Of a DNA stretch of 51,926 nucleotides, positions 21,334 through 30,400 are shown piece after piece. Source of the stretch: Candidatus Flavonifractor merdavium. Lineage in GTDB: Bacteria > Bacillota > Clostridia > Oscillospirales > Oscillospiraceae. Location of the stretch: positions 1-51,926 of the forward strand of contig DWXF01000031.1 in NCBI GenBank assembly GCA_019119335.1. The letters are read 5' to 3'. Both the position numbers and the translations under genes were made by a program. Positions within the stretch are counted from its first letter, which is position 1. The number at the start of each line of letters is the position of its first letter. The notes beneath the pieces are model-generated. The model was given only the letters and a program-made list of their open reading frames with translations. It did no database searches and was not told the origin of the DNA.

Positions 21334-23058
21334 CTACTTCACCCGCAGGCGGCGGGCCAGCTCCGGATCCGGGTCCACCACGGCGGTCTGGTAGGTGGTA
21401 TATACCACCATGCCCGGCCGGGCCCCGGCGGGCTTTTTCACGTATTTCACCGGAGTGTAGTCCACCGGCACCCGGGTGCTCTCCCTGGCCTGGGAGAAGG
21501 TGGCGGCCAATACCGCCGCCTCGGTGAGGCTCTGGACATCCGCCTCGCCCCCCTCCAGCCACAAGATCACGTGGGAGCCGTGGATCTTCTGGGTGTGGAG
21601 CCAGATGTCGCTCTTGTAGGCCATCTTGGTGGTGAGCTGGTCGTTCTGGCTGTTGTTCTTCCCCACGCTGATGCGCAGACCGGCGCTGGAGCGGAACTCC
21701 ATGGGCTTGCCCGCCACCCGCTTCTCCCGCTTGGCGGCGGTCTTGGCCCGGCGGAGGTAGCCGGTGTCCACCAGCTCCTGCCGGATCTCCCCCAGATCCC
21801 GCTCTCCTTCCGCCAGTTCCAGGTTTTCCAGCACGCTGTTGAGATATTCCAGCTCCCGCTCTCCCTTCTCAATCTGAAGGGTGAGCATCTTTTCAGCGGT
21901 CTTGGCCTTGTTGTACTCCTTATAATATTTGGCGGCGTTCTGCTGGGGGGTGAGGAGGGGGTCCAGCCGGATCTCCACCTCCCGGCACTCCGGGTCGTAG
22001 AAATTCATGGCCTTCAGCACCCCCATGCCCTTTTCCATCACATGGAGGTTGGAGGTGATGATATCCCCCTGCTCCCGCAGCTTTTCCCGGTCCAGGGTGG
22101 CGGCCAGCTCCTTCTCCTGGTTGGCCAGCTTGCGGGCGGTCCGGTCCCGGGCGTTGGTTACCGCCTTCACCAGATCCTGCCCCCGCTGGCGCACCCGCTC
22201 CGCCGCCTCCCGCCGCTCATAAAAGCCGTCCAGCAGGGCGGAAAAGCTCTCCTGACGGATGCTCTCGGTTTCAGGGCCGTATTGGAGGATGGGCAGGAAG
22301 GAGAAGTCCACCGGCTTGCCCTCCCGCACCAGCAGATATGGGGTAAAGTCTTTTTCATTTACAGCTTTTCGCAGTTTCTCCAGGGCCCCAGGCAGGCCCG
22401 CCTCTCCCCCGGCCCGGAACACAACTTCCCGGGCAATCAGGGGAGAAAGCCCGGTAAAAGCGTCCATCAGCAGCTTTTCCGGCTCCTTTTGGGTGGGATT
22501 CTCCAGAGCGGCCAACAGCTCGTCCTCGCTCAGTGTAAATGGATTTAGCTTGTCAGGCGCTGGAGGCTGACGGTAGAACAGACCGGGCAGCAGCTGCCGC
22601 TGGTTCCGGGACAGGTCCCCCTCCACCCGGCGGATGCAGTCGATGATCCGCCCCTCCTGGTCCAGCAAAATCAGGTTGGCGCTGCGGCCCATGGCCTCCA
22701 GCACCAGGCGGCGCTCCACCCGGTCCCCCAGCTCGTCGATGGTCTCCAGCTTAAAGTCCAGAATCCGCTCCAGCGGAGGCTGATTCAGCTCCAGGATCCG
22801 GCCGCCCAGCAGGTGCTTGCGCAGCAGCATGCAGAACATGGGGGGCTTGTCCGGATTCTCCCGGGTGAGGGTGGTGAGGTGGGCCCGGGGATGGCCGGGA
22901 TTGGCGGAGAGGAGCAGGCGCACGTTCTCCCCCTGGCCCCGGAGAAAGAGCACCACCTCATCCCGGGTGGGCTGGTAGATCTTGTCGATCTTGGCTCCCA
23001 CCAGAGTGGGGCGGAGTTCCTCCGCCACGGCGGTGAGGCACAGGGCGTCTAACGGCAT
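21334..23058 (-). CDS. rqcH: Ribosome quality control factor RqcH (NFACT family)
   Basis: A 574-residue NFACT protein. The NFACT-N domain (about 1-200) begins MPLDALCLTAVAEELRPTL and holds the MFCMLLRKHLLGGRI segment. A central coiled coil with HhH-type region (about 270-430) and the NFACT-R domain (about 440-560, with ISVGKNNSQNDQLTTKMA, then DIWLHTQKIHGSHVI) follow. RqcH binds stalled 50S subunits and adds C-terminal alanine tails to aborted peptides. In pathogens the same family is annotated as fibronectin-binding FbpA. The ATG at 23058 overlaps the end of mrnC by 10 bases. Confidence 0.92.
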   Translation of the reverse strand: MPLDALCLTAVAEELRPTLVGAKIDKIYQPTRDEVVLFLRGQGENVRLLLSANPGHPRAHLTTLTRENPDKPPMFCMLLRKHLLGGRILELNQPPLERILDFKLETIDELGDRVERRLVLEAMGRSANLILLDQEGRIIDCIRRVEGDLSRNQRQLLPGLFYRQPPAPDKLNPFTLSEDELLAALENPTQKEPEKLLMDAFTGLSPLIAREVVFRAGGEAGLPGALEKLRKAVNEKDFTPYLLVREGKPVDFSFLPILQYGPETESIRQESFSALLDGFYERREAAERVRQRGQDLVKAVTNARDRTARKLANQEKELAATLDREKLREQGDIITSNLHVMEKGMGVLKAMNFYDPECREVEIRLDPLLTPQQNAAKYYKEYNKAKTAEKMLTLQIEKGERELEYLNSVLENLELAEGERDLGEIRQELVDTGYLRRAKTAAKREKRVAGKPMEFRSSAGLRISVGKNNSQNDQLTTKMAYKSDIWLHTQKIHGSHVILWLEGGEADVQSLTEAAVLAATFSQARESTRVPVDYTPVKYVKKPAGARPGMVVYTTYQTAVVDPDPELARRLRVK

Positions 23059-23465
23059 GTTTTTTCCTCCTCCATCATGGCGGCAAAGAGCTCATTGAGC
23101 CGCTGGGTGCGGCCCTGGAGCCACAACCAGCCGAACAGGGCCTCCAGGCCGGTGGCGGCCTGGTAGTCCGCCCGGCTGGCGTTCTGGGGCACGCTGTGGG
23201 GGCTGGTATTGCGGCCCCGGCGGAACACATCCCCCTCCTCCTCGTCCAGCAGGGGGAGGATCTTCTCCACCGCCCTGGCCTGGGCCGGGGCGGCCACATA
23301 GCGGACGGTGGCCTTGTGCAGGCCCCTGGAGGTGGCCTTCCCGTGGAGGCACAGCCAGGAGCGCACCATCAGCTCAAACACCCCGTCCCCCAGATGGGCC
23401 AGCCCCAGGCTGCTGATGCCCCGGATGGTGTCGGGCTGGGCGTTCAGATGAAAATAGTCGGTCAT
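23049..23465 (-). CDS. mrnC: Mini-ribonuclease III
   Basis: A 138-residue RNase III catalytic-like domain without a dsRNA-binding domain. The signature SLGLAHLGDGVFELMVRSWL contains the catalytic-type Asp27, and a second conserved acidic segment is TGLEALFGWLW near residue 110. MrnC matures 23S rRNA at its ends in Firmicutes. It is normally next to cysS/rlmB; here it is instead paired with rqcH, overlapping it by 10 bp, so both act on the ribosome. The ATG at 23465 follows GAGGAAGAG. Confidence 0.88.
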   Translation of the reverse strand: MTDYFHLNAQPDTIRGISSLGLAHLGDGVFELMVRSWLCLHGKATSRGLHKATVRYVAAPAQARAVEKILPLLDEEEGDVFRRGRNTSPHSVPQNASRADYQAATGLEALFGWLWLQGRTQRLNELFAAMMEEEKTCR

Positions 23466-23502
23466 ATCTCTTCCTCATATCTTTTGTTCTTGATGATTTG
23501 CA

Positions 23503-23531
23503 AGTATACCGCAAACGTTGGAAAAAAACAA
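23503..23531 (-). promoter_or_regulatory. Promoter of the mrnC-rqcH operon
   Basis: A -35 TTGTTT (23531-23526) and a -10 TATACT (23508-23503) with a 17-bp spacer on the minus strand, 40 bp before mrnC. Confidence 0.65.
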
Positions 23532-24077
23532 CTATTCCGGCCGGGGACAGCCGCCGGGCCGGAAGGGAAAGACGGCGTACTGCGCCCCGTCCAGCTCCTG
23601 GATGCGGGCAAAGCAGAACAACGGCGTCAGGGGAAAGGGCTGCTCCGGGCGGAACCGCCAGGCAAGGAGAAACCCTTGCTCCTCTTTGCGCAGCAGGGCT
23701 CCGCCCCCTCCGATGGCCTGGGCCAGCAGGGCCTCCCCCATCAGCCGGGCGGGCTCCGCCACCCAGGTCCAGCCCGGCGGGACCGGCCGCTTCCGCGGCT
23801 CCTGCTGAAAAGCGTAGGCCAGCACCACCTCCCCGCCGTCGGGGGGCCAGGCGCCCTGCCGCTCCAGCTCGGCCACACTGAGGGTACGGGACAGCACCAG
23901 CCTGCCCTGCTCGGGCACAAAGGTGCCCAGCAGCGCCCGGCCGGCGGGGCCGGTCAGCCAGCCCTTGTACAGCCCCTTTTTGTCGTCAGGCAGTTGTCCC
24001 TTGCACACCGCCCGTCCCCGCTCCTCCGCCACCGTCAGCCACCCCCGGCCGTCCAGCAGGGAAAACCGCGCCTCCAT
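23532..24077 (-). CDS. Uncharacterised protein (181 aa)
   Basis: I do not recognise a named family. The protein is 181 residues, soluble, starts MEARFSLLDGRGWLTVAEE, and has several short beta-like stretches (VVLAYAFQQEP, FLLAWRFRPEQPF). A glycine-rich turn (GGGG) lies near residue 130 and the C-terminus is proline- and arginine-rich. No catalytic motif or membrane segment is evident. The ATG at 24077 follows GGAGAGAGGGGG; an earlier in-frame start at 24146 lies in the terminator hairpin of the preceding gene and is rejected. It ends exactly at the mrnC promoter. It may be a small ligand-binding or assembly protein, but no role can be assigned. Confidence 0.6.
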   Translation of the reverse strand: MEARFSLLDGRGWLTVAEERGRAVCKGQLPDDKKGLYKGWLTGPAGRALLGTFVPEQGRLVLSRTLSVAELERQGAWPPDGGEVVLAYAFQQEPRKRPVPPGWTWVAEPARLMGEALLAQAIGGGGALLRKEEQGFLLAWRFRPEQPFPLTPLFCFARIQELDGAQYAVFPFRPGGCPRPE

Positions 24078-24136
24078 GCCGCCGCCCCCTCTCTCCTTCC
24101 ATAGGTATGCGGCGGCAGGTATGGGAAATGCACAAA

Positions 24137-24163
24137 GAGGGCGCACGGCTGCCGTGCGCCCTC
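24137..24163 (-). terminator. Terminator after the secreted protein gene
   Basis: GAGGGCGCACGGC pairs with GCCGTGCGCCCTC; on the minus strand TTTG follows. It lies just after the 24168-24731 gene. Confidence 0.75.
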
Positions 24164-24167
24164 CCGG

Positions 24168-24731
24168 TTACTTGATGGTATAGCTCCCCCGGACCATGAT
24201 GGTCACCGCCGTGGAGGCCTTCACCCCCCGGCCCGCAAGAGTGCCCAGGTAGAGGTGGTTGGCCTTCAGGCTCCCGCCGCTGGCCAGGGTGGTGCCGTCG
24301 GTCATGTCCACCAGTCCCGGCGAGGAATCGGACACGCAGGTGGCCGTGCCGCTGCGGAGAAGGAATTCACAGGCCGCGCCGCCGGTGAGGGTCTGGCCCG
24401 CGCTGAGAGTCACCACCTCATAGACCGCGCCGCCGGTAGTCGTCTGACCGCCGGAGCCTGTCCCGCCGGAGGCGTTCAGCTTGGCCTCCACCTCTTTCAC
24501 ATACTGGTCCTTCACCGCCGTCAGCTTGCCCTCCAGCTCGCTCTGCCGGGCGGTCAGCTTGCTGTCCACCTGGGCCAGAATAGCGGGGGTCACCTGCTGG
24601 TTCAGGTAGCTCAGGGTCACCAGGGGGTCGGACTGACTGCCCTGCTGTCCGGCGGCTACCGCCACCCCCACCAGGGTCAGGGTTACCAGGCCGCCGGAGA
24701 TGAGGCGTACCGGCCAGGCTTTCTGCTTCAT
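24168..24731 (-). CDS. Secreted or membrane-anchored protein of unknown function (187 aa)
   Basis: The product has an N-terminal signal-anchor (about 1-28, VRLISGGLVTLTLVGVAVAA), a helical segment with regularly spaced charges (about 38-85, LTARQSELEGKLTAVKDQYV) likely to be a coiled coil, a Gly/Thr-rich linker (about 88-102), and a beta-rich C-terminal domain (about 105-187) with LSAGQTLTGGAACEFLLRSG. That resembles extracellular proteins of gut Clostridia, but no family name can be given with confidence. The ATG at 24731 follows GGAGGT; an in-frame ATG at 24743 is less likely. It is transcribed after the mazF-like gene. Confidence 0.65.
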   Translation of the reverse strand: MKQKAWPVRLISGGLVTLTLVGVAVAAGQQGSQSDPLVTLSYLNQQVTPAILAQVDSKLTARQSELEGKLTAVKDQYVKEVEAKLNASGGTGSGGQTTTGGAVYEVVTLSAGQTLTGGAACEFLLRSGTATCVSDSSPGLVDMTDGTTLASGGSLKANHLYLGTLAGRGVKASTAVTIMVRGSYTIK

Positions 24732-24786
24732 ATGTACCTCCATTTCAATCGTGGGGCCGTCCTTCCGGGCGGCCCCACCCGTGTTG

Positions 24787-25152
24787 TTACACCAGTGTGT
24801 CCGTGTGCAGGCCGAAGCTGACCGCGATGGCGTTGTCCACCCGCTGCATCTGCGCTTCGTCCAGCCGGCCCATATGCTCTCTCAGCCGCCGTTTGTCCAG
24901 CGTCCGGATCTGTTCCAGCAGCACCACCGACTCCTTGGGCAGTCCGTAGGTGTTGGCCGAGAGCTCAATGTGGGTGGGCAGTTTGGCCTTGCCGGTCTGA
25001 GAGGTGATGGCGGCGGCGATCACCGTGGGACTGTGGCGGTTGCCGGTGTCGTTCTGCACGATAAGCACCGGGCGCACGCCCCCCTGCTCGCTGCCCACCA
25101 CGGGGCTCAGGTCGGCATAGAAAATGTCTCCGCGTTTTACGCTGTTATCCAC
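24787..25152 (-). CDS. MazF/PemK-type endoribonuclease toxin (EndoA-like)
   Basis: A 121-residue protein with the MazF fold: [20 protein letters not shown], then [22 protein letters not shown], and [20 protein letters not shown] near the end. These enzymes cut single-stranded mRNA at short sequence motifs. In Bacillus the gene is ndoA and follows alr and the antitoxin gene ndoAI; here it follows alr directly. I see no antitoxin frame in the 201 bp between, so the toxin is either orphan or paired elsewhere. The start is GTG at 25152 with a weak GGAG upstream. Length and motifs fit an intact toxin. Confidence 0.9.
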   Translation of the reverse strand: MDNSVKRGDIFYADLSPVVGSEQGGVRPVLIVQNDTGNRHSPTVIAAAITSQTGKAKLPTHIELSANTYGLPKESVVLLEQIRTLDKRRLREHMGRLDEAQMQRVDNAIAVSFGLHTDTLV

Positions 25153-25353
25153 AAAAGCTCACACTCCGCCGGAAAATAGTCACCTGCGTCACACGGCCGG
25201 AGGCCTATGTAACGCGGTCACTATGATTTTCCCACGGGGCGGCGGGATTTATACCCGTCTCCTGCAAAAAACAGGGAACGGCTGGCTCCCCGCCGCCGTG
25301 CCGGCATTTCCTCCCCGGCCCATTGTATGCTGGGTTTTGTCGGCCTGTGTCAC

Positions 25354-26481
25354 TCAGCCCCGGTACTCCCGCCACACCCGGGGAGACACGGCGCACAGCA
25401 GCTCGTACTGGATCGTGCCCGCCAGGGCGGCCAGCTCCTCCACCGGCAGGTGTTCTCCAAAGACCTCCGCCTCGTCCCCCGGGGCAACCTCCACCCCGGT
25501 CACATCGGCCATGCACATGTCCATGCACACCCGGCCCAGGATGGGAGCCCGGCGGCCGCCCAGCTCCACCTGCCAGCGATCGGAGCACAGCCGGGGCAGG
25601 CCGTCGGCGTAGCCGATGGTCAGGGCGGCCAGCCGGGTCCCCCCTTCCACCACACGGGTACAGCCGTAGCTCACCGGCGTGCCTCCGGGCACCGTCTTGA
25701 CCGATGCCACCCGGGTTTTCAGGGTCATCACCGGCCGCAGGCCGGGGCCGTCCAGCCCCTCGCAGGAGGGGTCGGGGTAGTGTCCGTACAGGGCAATCCC
25801 CGGCCGCACCATGTCCAGATGGGTGCAGGGATAGCGCAGCACGGCGGCGCTGGCGGCGCAGTGCCGGATGGGGAAGGTGATCCCCCGCTCCTTCAATGCC
25901 TCCAACAGATCCAGAAACCGGGTGAACTGGAGCATGGTATAGTCCTCGTCGCTGTCGGCGTTGGCGAAGTGGGTGTAAATCCCCTCCGGCTCCAGGCCGG
26001 GCAGGGCGCACACCTGACAGATGGCGTCCACACTCTCCGCCCGGTGAGCCTCGTCGCACAGCCAGCCCAGCCGGGACATGCCGGTGTCCGCCTTGATGTG
26101 GATCTTCAGCGGTTTGCCCGCCGCCTCCGCCAGCCGGGACAGGGCTTTGGCGCTCTCCAGGTCGTACACCGTCTGGGTGATCTCCCCCTCCAGCAGCTCG
26201 CTCCCCCGCTCCACGGGGGTGTAGCCCAGAATCAGGATGGGAAGCCTCACACCCGCCTGCCGCAGCTCCAGCGCCTCGTCCAGGCAGGCCACCGCCAGGT
26301 ATTCCGCCCCCAGCCGCTCCAGCCGTTGGGCCACCTGCACCGCTCCATGGCCGTAGGCGTTGGCCTTTACCACCCCCAGAAACCGGCATCCGGGAGCCAG
26401 CATGGCCCGCAGAGCCCGGTAATTATGCTCCAAATTGGCAAGATTGACCTCCGCCCAGGTTCGCGTCTGCGTTTGTTTCAT
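25354..26481 (-). CDS. alr: Alanine racemase
   Basis: A 375-residue fold-type III PLP enzyme that interconverts L- and D-alanine for peptidoglycan. The PLP lysine is in VVKANAYGHGA (about residue 39). The substrate-base Tyr is in SYGCTRVVEGGTRLAAL, followed by IGYADGLPR. RVCMDMCMADVT is the family's MGRICMDQ-like segment. The ATG at 26481 has GAGGATGAG close upstream. It lies upstream of the mazF-like toxin on the same strand. The 26482-26681 gap to the divergent gene holds promoter-like sequence but no gene. Confidence 0.95.
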   Translation of the reverse strand: MKQTQTRTWAEVNLANLEHNYRALRAMLAPGCRFLGVVKANAYGHGAVQVAQRLERLGAEYLAVACLDEALELRQAGVRLPILILGYTPVERGSELLEGEITQTVYDLESAKALSRLAEAAGKPLKIHIKADTGMSRLGWLCDEAHRAESVDAICQVCALPGLEPEGIYTHFANADSDEDYTMLQFTRFLDLLEALKERGITFPIRHCAASAAVLRYPCTHLDMVRPGIALYGHYPDPSCEGLDGPGLRPVMTLKTRVASVKTVPGGTPVSYGCTRVVEGGTRLAALTIGYADGLPRLCSDRWQVELGGRRAPILGRVCMDMCMADVTGVEVAPGDEAEVFGEHLPVEELAALAGTIQYELLCAVSPRVWREYRG

Positions 26482-26681
26482 ATCTCATCCTCTTTGCCGC
26501 ATCAAAGTCATATGCCTGATTATACACCGTCCCGCCGCCCTTCACAAGGGGAAATGCTCCGGTCTTTTCATCCATTTTTAATCCATTGTTCACAGAATAC
26601 CAAAGACATTTTTCTCGTTTTTGTTTATACTAAGCCCAGAAGTTCCGATCCAACAGCTTGCATTTTTAAGGAGGCATTTTT
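26482..26681. promoter_or_regulatory. Divergent promoter region between alr and the small helical protein gene
   Basis: A 200-bp AT-richer gap. On the plus strand a -10 TATACT (about 26627-26632) is preceded at 17 bp by AAGACA. A strong AAGGAGG is just before the ATG at 26682. For alr I see no boxes good enough to name. Confidence 0.45.
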
Positions 26682-27041
26682 ATGTTAGAAGATCTTGGCA
26701 AGGCCCTGACCAACATCGGTCTGGCCAGCGTAGGCCTGGCCGCCATGGCGGTGGAGCAGGCCGGCAAGGCCGGCAAGGTCCTGATCGAAAAGGGCGCGGT
26801 GGCCGTGGAAGAAGGCCGGAAGTACGGCGCCGAACTCCAGGAGAAGTACCAGCAGGACGCCAAACGCCGCCAGGAGGAGCGCTTCGACCAGCAGGTGTCC
26901 CAGCTGGACGCCGGCCAGCGGGAGGCGCTGCGCCGCCGTCTGGCCGAGCTGGACGAGCTGGAGCGGGATGTGGTCCAGGCTCCGGAGCAGCCGGAGCAGC
27001 CCGGGCAGCCCCCGGAGGACGACGACCACCCGGAGCTGTAA
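26682..27041 (+). CDS. Small helical protein of unknown function (119 aa)
   Basis: The product is nearly all helix: an N-terminal amphipathic-to-hydrophobic stretch (LGKALTNIGLASVGLAAMAVEQAGKA cut into two parts here: LGKALTNIGLASVG and LAAMAVEQAGKA), a long charged coiled coil (about 35-95, with EKYQQDAKRRQEERFDQQV), and a Pro/Glu/Asp-rich tail. That architecture recalls phasin-like or scaffold-type coat proteins, but similarity is only structural. AAGGAGG lies about 9 bases before the ATG, and a strong terminator follows, so it is an independent, well expressed gene. The function is unknown. Confidence 0.65.
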   Translation: MLEDLGKALTNIGLASVGLAAMAVEQAGKAGKVLIEKGAVAVEEGRKYGAELQEKYQQDAKRRQEERFDQQVSQLDAGQREALRRRLAELDELERDVVQAPEQPEQPGQPPEDDDHPEL

Positions 27042-27057
27042 GCATTTCCAAACGGCC

Positions 27058-27095
27058 GCGGCCGGAGGTACAGGTGTGCCTCCGGCCGCTTTTTT
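27058..27095 (+). terminator. Terminator after the small helical protein gene
   Basis: GCGGCCGGAGG (27058-27068) pairs with CCTCCGGCCGC (27079-27089), followed by TTTTTT. Confidence 0.9.
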
Positions 27096-27139
27096 GCAGA
27101 AAAAAACCTGGGCATACCCCAGGCTTCCACAAAATTCTA

Positions 27140-27169
27140 TTGACATTTCCAACTGTTACATGGTATACT
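27140..27169 (+). promoter_or_regulatory. Promoter of rpoBC
   Basis: A perfect -35 TTGACA (27140-27145) and a -10 TATACT (27164-27169) with an 18-bp spacer. The transcript should begin near 27176, giving a leader of about 233 nt. Confidence 0.8.
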
Positions 27170-27175
27170 TAAACG

Positions 27176-27408
27176 CTCTTATGTCCAAACCGCGTTTTTT
27201 CGCTGGTCTCCCATGCTGTGCCTCATCATAGCACAGGGCACGGCGAAGCGCAAGAGGATATTTTAACATTTTATCCACCCGCCCGGGTGTGTAGCGCCCG
27301 GATTGAACCGCCCGGTTCGTGCGGTTCGACGAAAAGCAGCCGACGGAAACCGGGATCCGCCCCTCCCCGGCGGTTCCCAGACAAAGAAAACGAGGTGTTT
27401 TTTCTACG
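27176..27408 (+). promoter_or_regulatory. Long structured leader of rpoB with a possible mini-ORF
   Basis: The leader begins almost at an ATG (27181) that opens a 16-codon frame ending at 27231. The tail of that frame overlaps a hairpin, CTGTG (27216-27220) with CACAG (27232-27236), extended by GTGCC and GGCAC. A second hairpin pairs GAACCG (27305-27310) with CGGTTC (27322-27327). The ribosome binding site of rpoB (GAGGTG, about 27391) is 12 bases before its ATG. Leader control of rpoB is plausible but unproved. Confidence 0.45.
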
Positions 27409-30400
27409 ATGGTCAAGGACGTCTACTACGGCAAAACCCTCCGCAAGAGCTTTGCCCGCCATGAGGAGATCCTGGACATGCCCAACCTCCTGGAGGTGCA
27501 GAAGAACTCCTACCAGTGGTTCCTGGACACGGGACTGCGGGAGGTCTTTAAGGATGTGGCCTCCATCAGCGACTACGCGGGCAACCTGGAGCTCTCCTTC
27601 ATCGACTACTCCATGGATGAGCCCCCCAAGTACTCCGTGGAGGAGTGCAAGGCCCGGGACGCCACGTACGCCGCCCCCATCAAGGTCCGGGTGCGCCTGC
27701 GCAACAAGGAGACCGAGGAGATCAAGGAGCAGGAGATCTTCATGGGCGACTTCCCCCTGATGACCAAGGCGGGCACCTTCGTCATCAACGGCGCCGAGCG
27801 CGTCATCGTCTCCCAGATCGTCCGCTCCCCCGGCATCTACTACTCCCGCACCGAGGACAAGGCGGGCAACGTGGCCTACGCCACCACCGTCATCCCCTAC
27901 CGGGGCGCCTGGCTGGAGTACGAGACCGACCTCTCCGACATCTTCTATGTCCGCATCGACAAAAACCGCAAGCTGCCCATCACCTGCCTCATCCGGGCGG
28001 TGGGACCCAAGACCGACGCGGAGATTCTGGAGCTGTTCGGCGAGGATCCCCGGATCGTGGCCACTCTGGAGAAGGACGCCTGCAAGACCTACGAGGACGC
28101 CCTGCTGGAGATCTACCGCAAGCTGCGCCCCGGCGAACCCCCCACGGTGGACTCCGCCGAGAGTCTGCTCAACGCCCTGTTCTTCGACCCCCGCCGGTAC
28201 GACCTGTCTGCCGTGGGCCGGTACAAGTTCAACAAGAAGCTGTCCATCTGGACCCGGCTGGCCGGTCAGAAGCTGGCCCTGCCGGTGGCCGACCCCATGA
28301 CCGGCGAGATCCTGGCCGAGCCCGGCGTGGTGCTCACCCGGGAGCAGGCCCGGGAGCTGGACGCCAAGGGCGTCAACGAGGTCATGCTGGATCTGGACGG
28401 CACCCAGATCAAGGTGTTCTCCAACCACATGGTGGATATGGCGGGCTTCGTGGACTTCGACCCCGCCGAGTGCGGTATTACCGAGAAGGTCCGCTTCACC
28501 GTCCTCCAGGAGCTGCTGCAGAACTACTCCGGCGAGGAGCTGAAGGACGCCATCAAGGAGCGGATGGACGACCTGATCCCCAAGCACATCATTGTGGACG
28601 ACATCATGGCCTCCATCAACTACCTCAACTGCCTGGGCCACGGCGTGGGCAACGCCGACGACATCGACCATCTGGGCAACCGCCGTCTGCGCTGCGTGGG
28701 CGAGCTGCTGCAGAACCAGTTCCGCATCGGCTTCTCCCGGATGGAGCGGGTGATCCGGGAGCGGATGACCATTCAGGACCTGGATATCGTCACTCCCCAG
28801 TCCCTCATCAACATCCGGCCTGTCACCGCCGCCATCAAGGAGTTCTTCGGCAGCAGCCCTCTGAGCCAGTTCATGGATCAGACCAACCCCCTGGCCGAGC
28901 TGACCCACAAGCGCCGTATGTCCGCCCTGGGCCCCGGCGGTCTGTCCCGTGACCGGGCCTCCTTCGATGTGCGAGACGTCCACTACTCCCACTATGGCCG
29001 CCTGTGCCCCATCGAGACTCCCGAAGGTCCCAACATCGGCCTGATCTCCTACCTGGCCTCCTACGCCCGCATCAACCGCTACGGCTTCATCGAGGCCCCC
29101 TACCGCAAGGTGGATAAGGCCACCGGCCGGGTCACCGACCAGGTGGACTATATGACCGCCGACATCGAGGACGAGTACACCATCGCCCAGGCCACCGAGC
29201 CCCTGGACGAGAACGGCTGCCTGGTACACGACCGTATCACCTGCCGCCACCGCAACGAGATCATCGACGTGGACCGGGACCAGGTGGACTATATCGACGT
29301 CTCCCCCAAGATGATGTTCTCCATCGCTACCGCCCAGATCCCCTTCCTGGAGAACGACGACGCCAACCGCGCCCTGATGGGCGCCAACATGCAGCGGCAG
29401 GCCGTGCCTCTGCTCACCACCCAGGCTCCCATCGTGGCCACCGGCCAGGAGCACAAGAACTGTATCGACTCCGAGATCGCCATTCTGGCCGAGGAGGAGG
29501 GCACCGTCACCAAGGTGGCCGCCGACTCCGTCTCCGTCCGCTACGACAGCGGCCGGGTGGCTGACTACAAGCTGACCAAGTACCTGCGCTCCAACCACGG
29601 CACCTGCATCAACCAGCGGCCCATTGTGGACGCCGGCCAGCGGGTGGAAAAGGGCGAAGTCATTGTGGACGGCCCCTCCACCTCCAACGGCGAGATCGCT
29701 CTGGGCAAGAACATCCTCATGGGCTTCATGACCTGGGAGGGCTACAACTACGAGGACGCCATCCTGCTCAACGAGCGGATGGTGAAGGAGGACGTCTTTA
29801 CCTCTATTCATATTGAGGAGTACGAGACCGAGTCCCGGGACACCAAGCTGGGCCCCGAGGAGATCACCCGTGACATTCCCAACGTGGGCGAGGACGCCCT
29901 GAAGGACCTGGACGAGCGGGGCATCATCCGCGTGGGCGCCGAGGTCCGTGCCGGCGACATCCTGGTGGGCAAGGTCACCCCCAAGGGCGAGACCGACCTT
30001 ACCGCCGAGGAGCGGCTGCTCCGGGCCATCTTTGGCGAGAAGGCCCGCGAGGTCCGTGACACCTCCCTGAAGGTGCCCCACGGCGAGAGCGGCATCATTG
30101 TGGACGTGAAGGTGTTCACCCGTGAGGCGGGCGACGAGCTCTCCCCCGGCGTCAACATGGTGGTCCGGGTCTATATCGCCCAGAAGCGGAAGATCTCCGT
30201 GGGCGACAAGATGGCCGGCCGCCACGGCAACAAGGGTGTTGTGTCCCGTATCCTGCCCCAGGAGGATATGCCCTTCCTGCCCGACGGCACCCCCCTGGAC
30301 ATCGTGCTGAACCCCCTGGGCGTGCCTTCCCGTATGAACATCGGTCAGGTGCTGGAGGTCCATCTGGGCTACGCCGCCAAGACCCTGGGCTGGAAGGTAG

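Noticed and set aside
25205..26389. Long alternative frame overlapping alr
   Set aside because: Low-complexity Gly/Ala/Arg translation in a different frame, while alr has all catalytic motifs.
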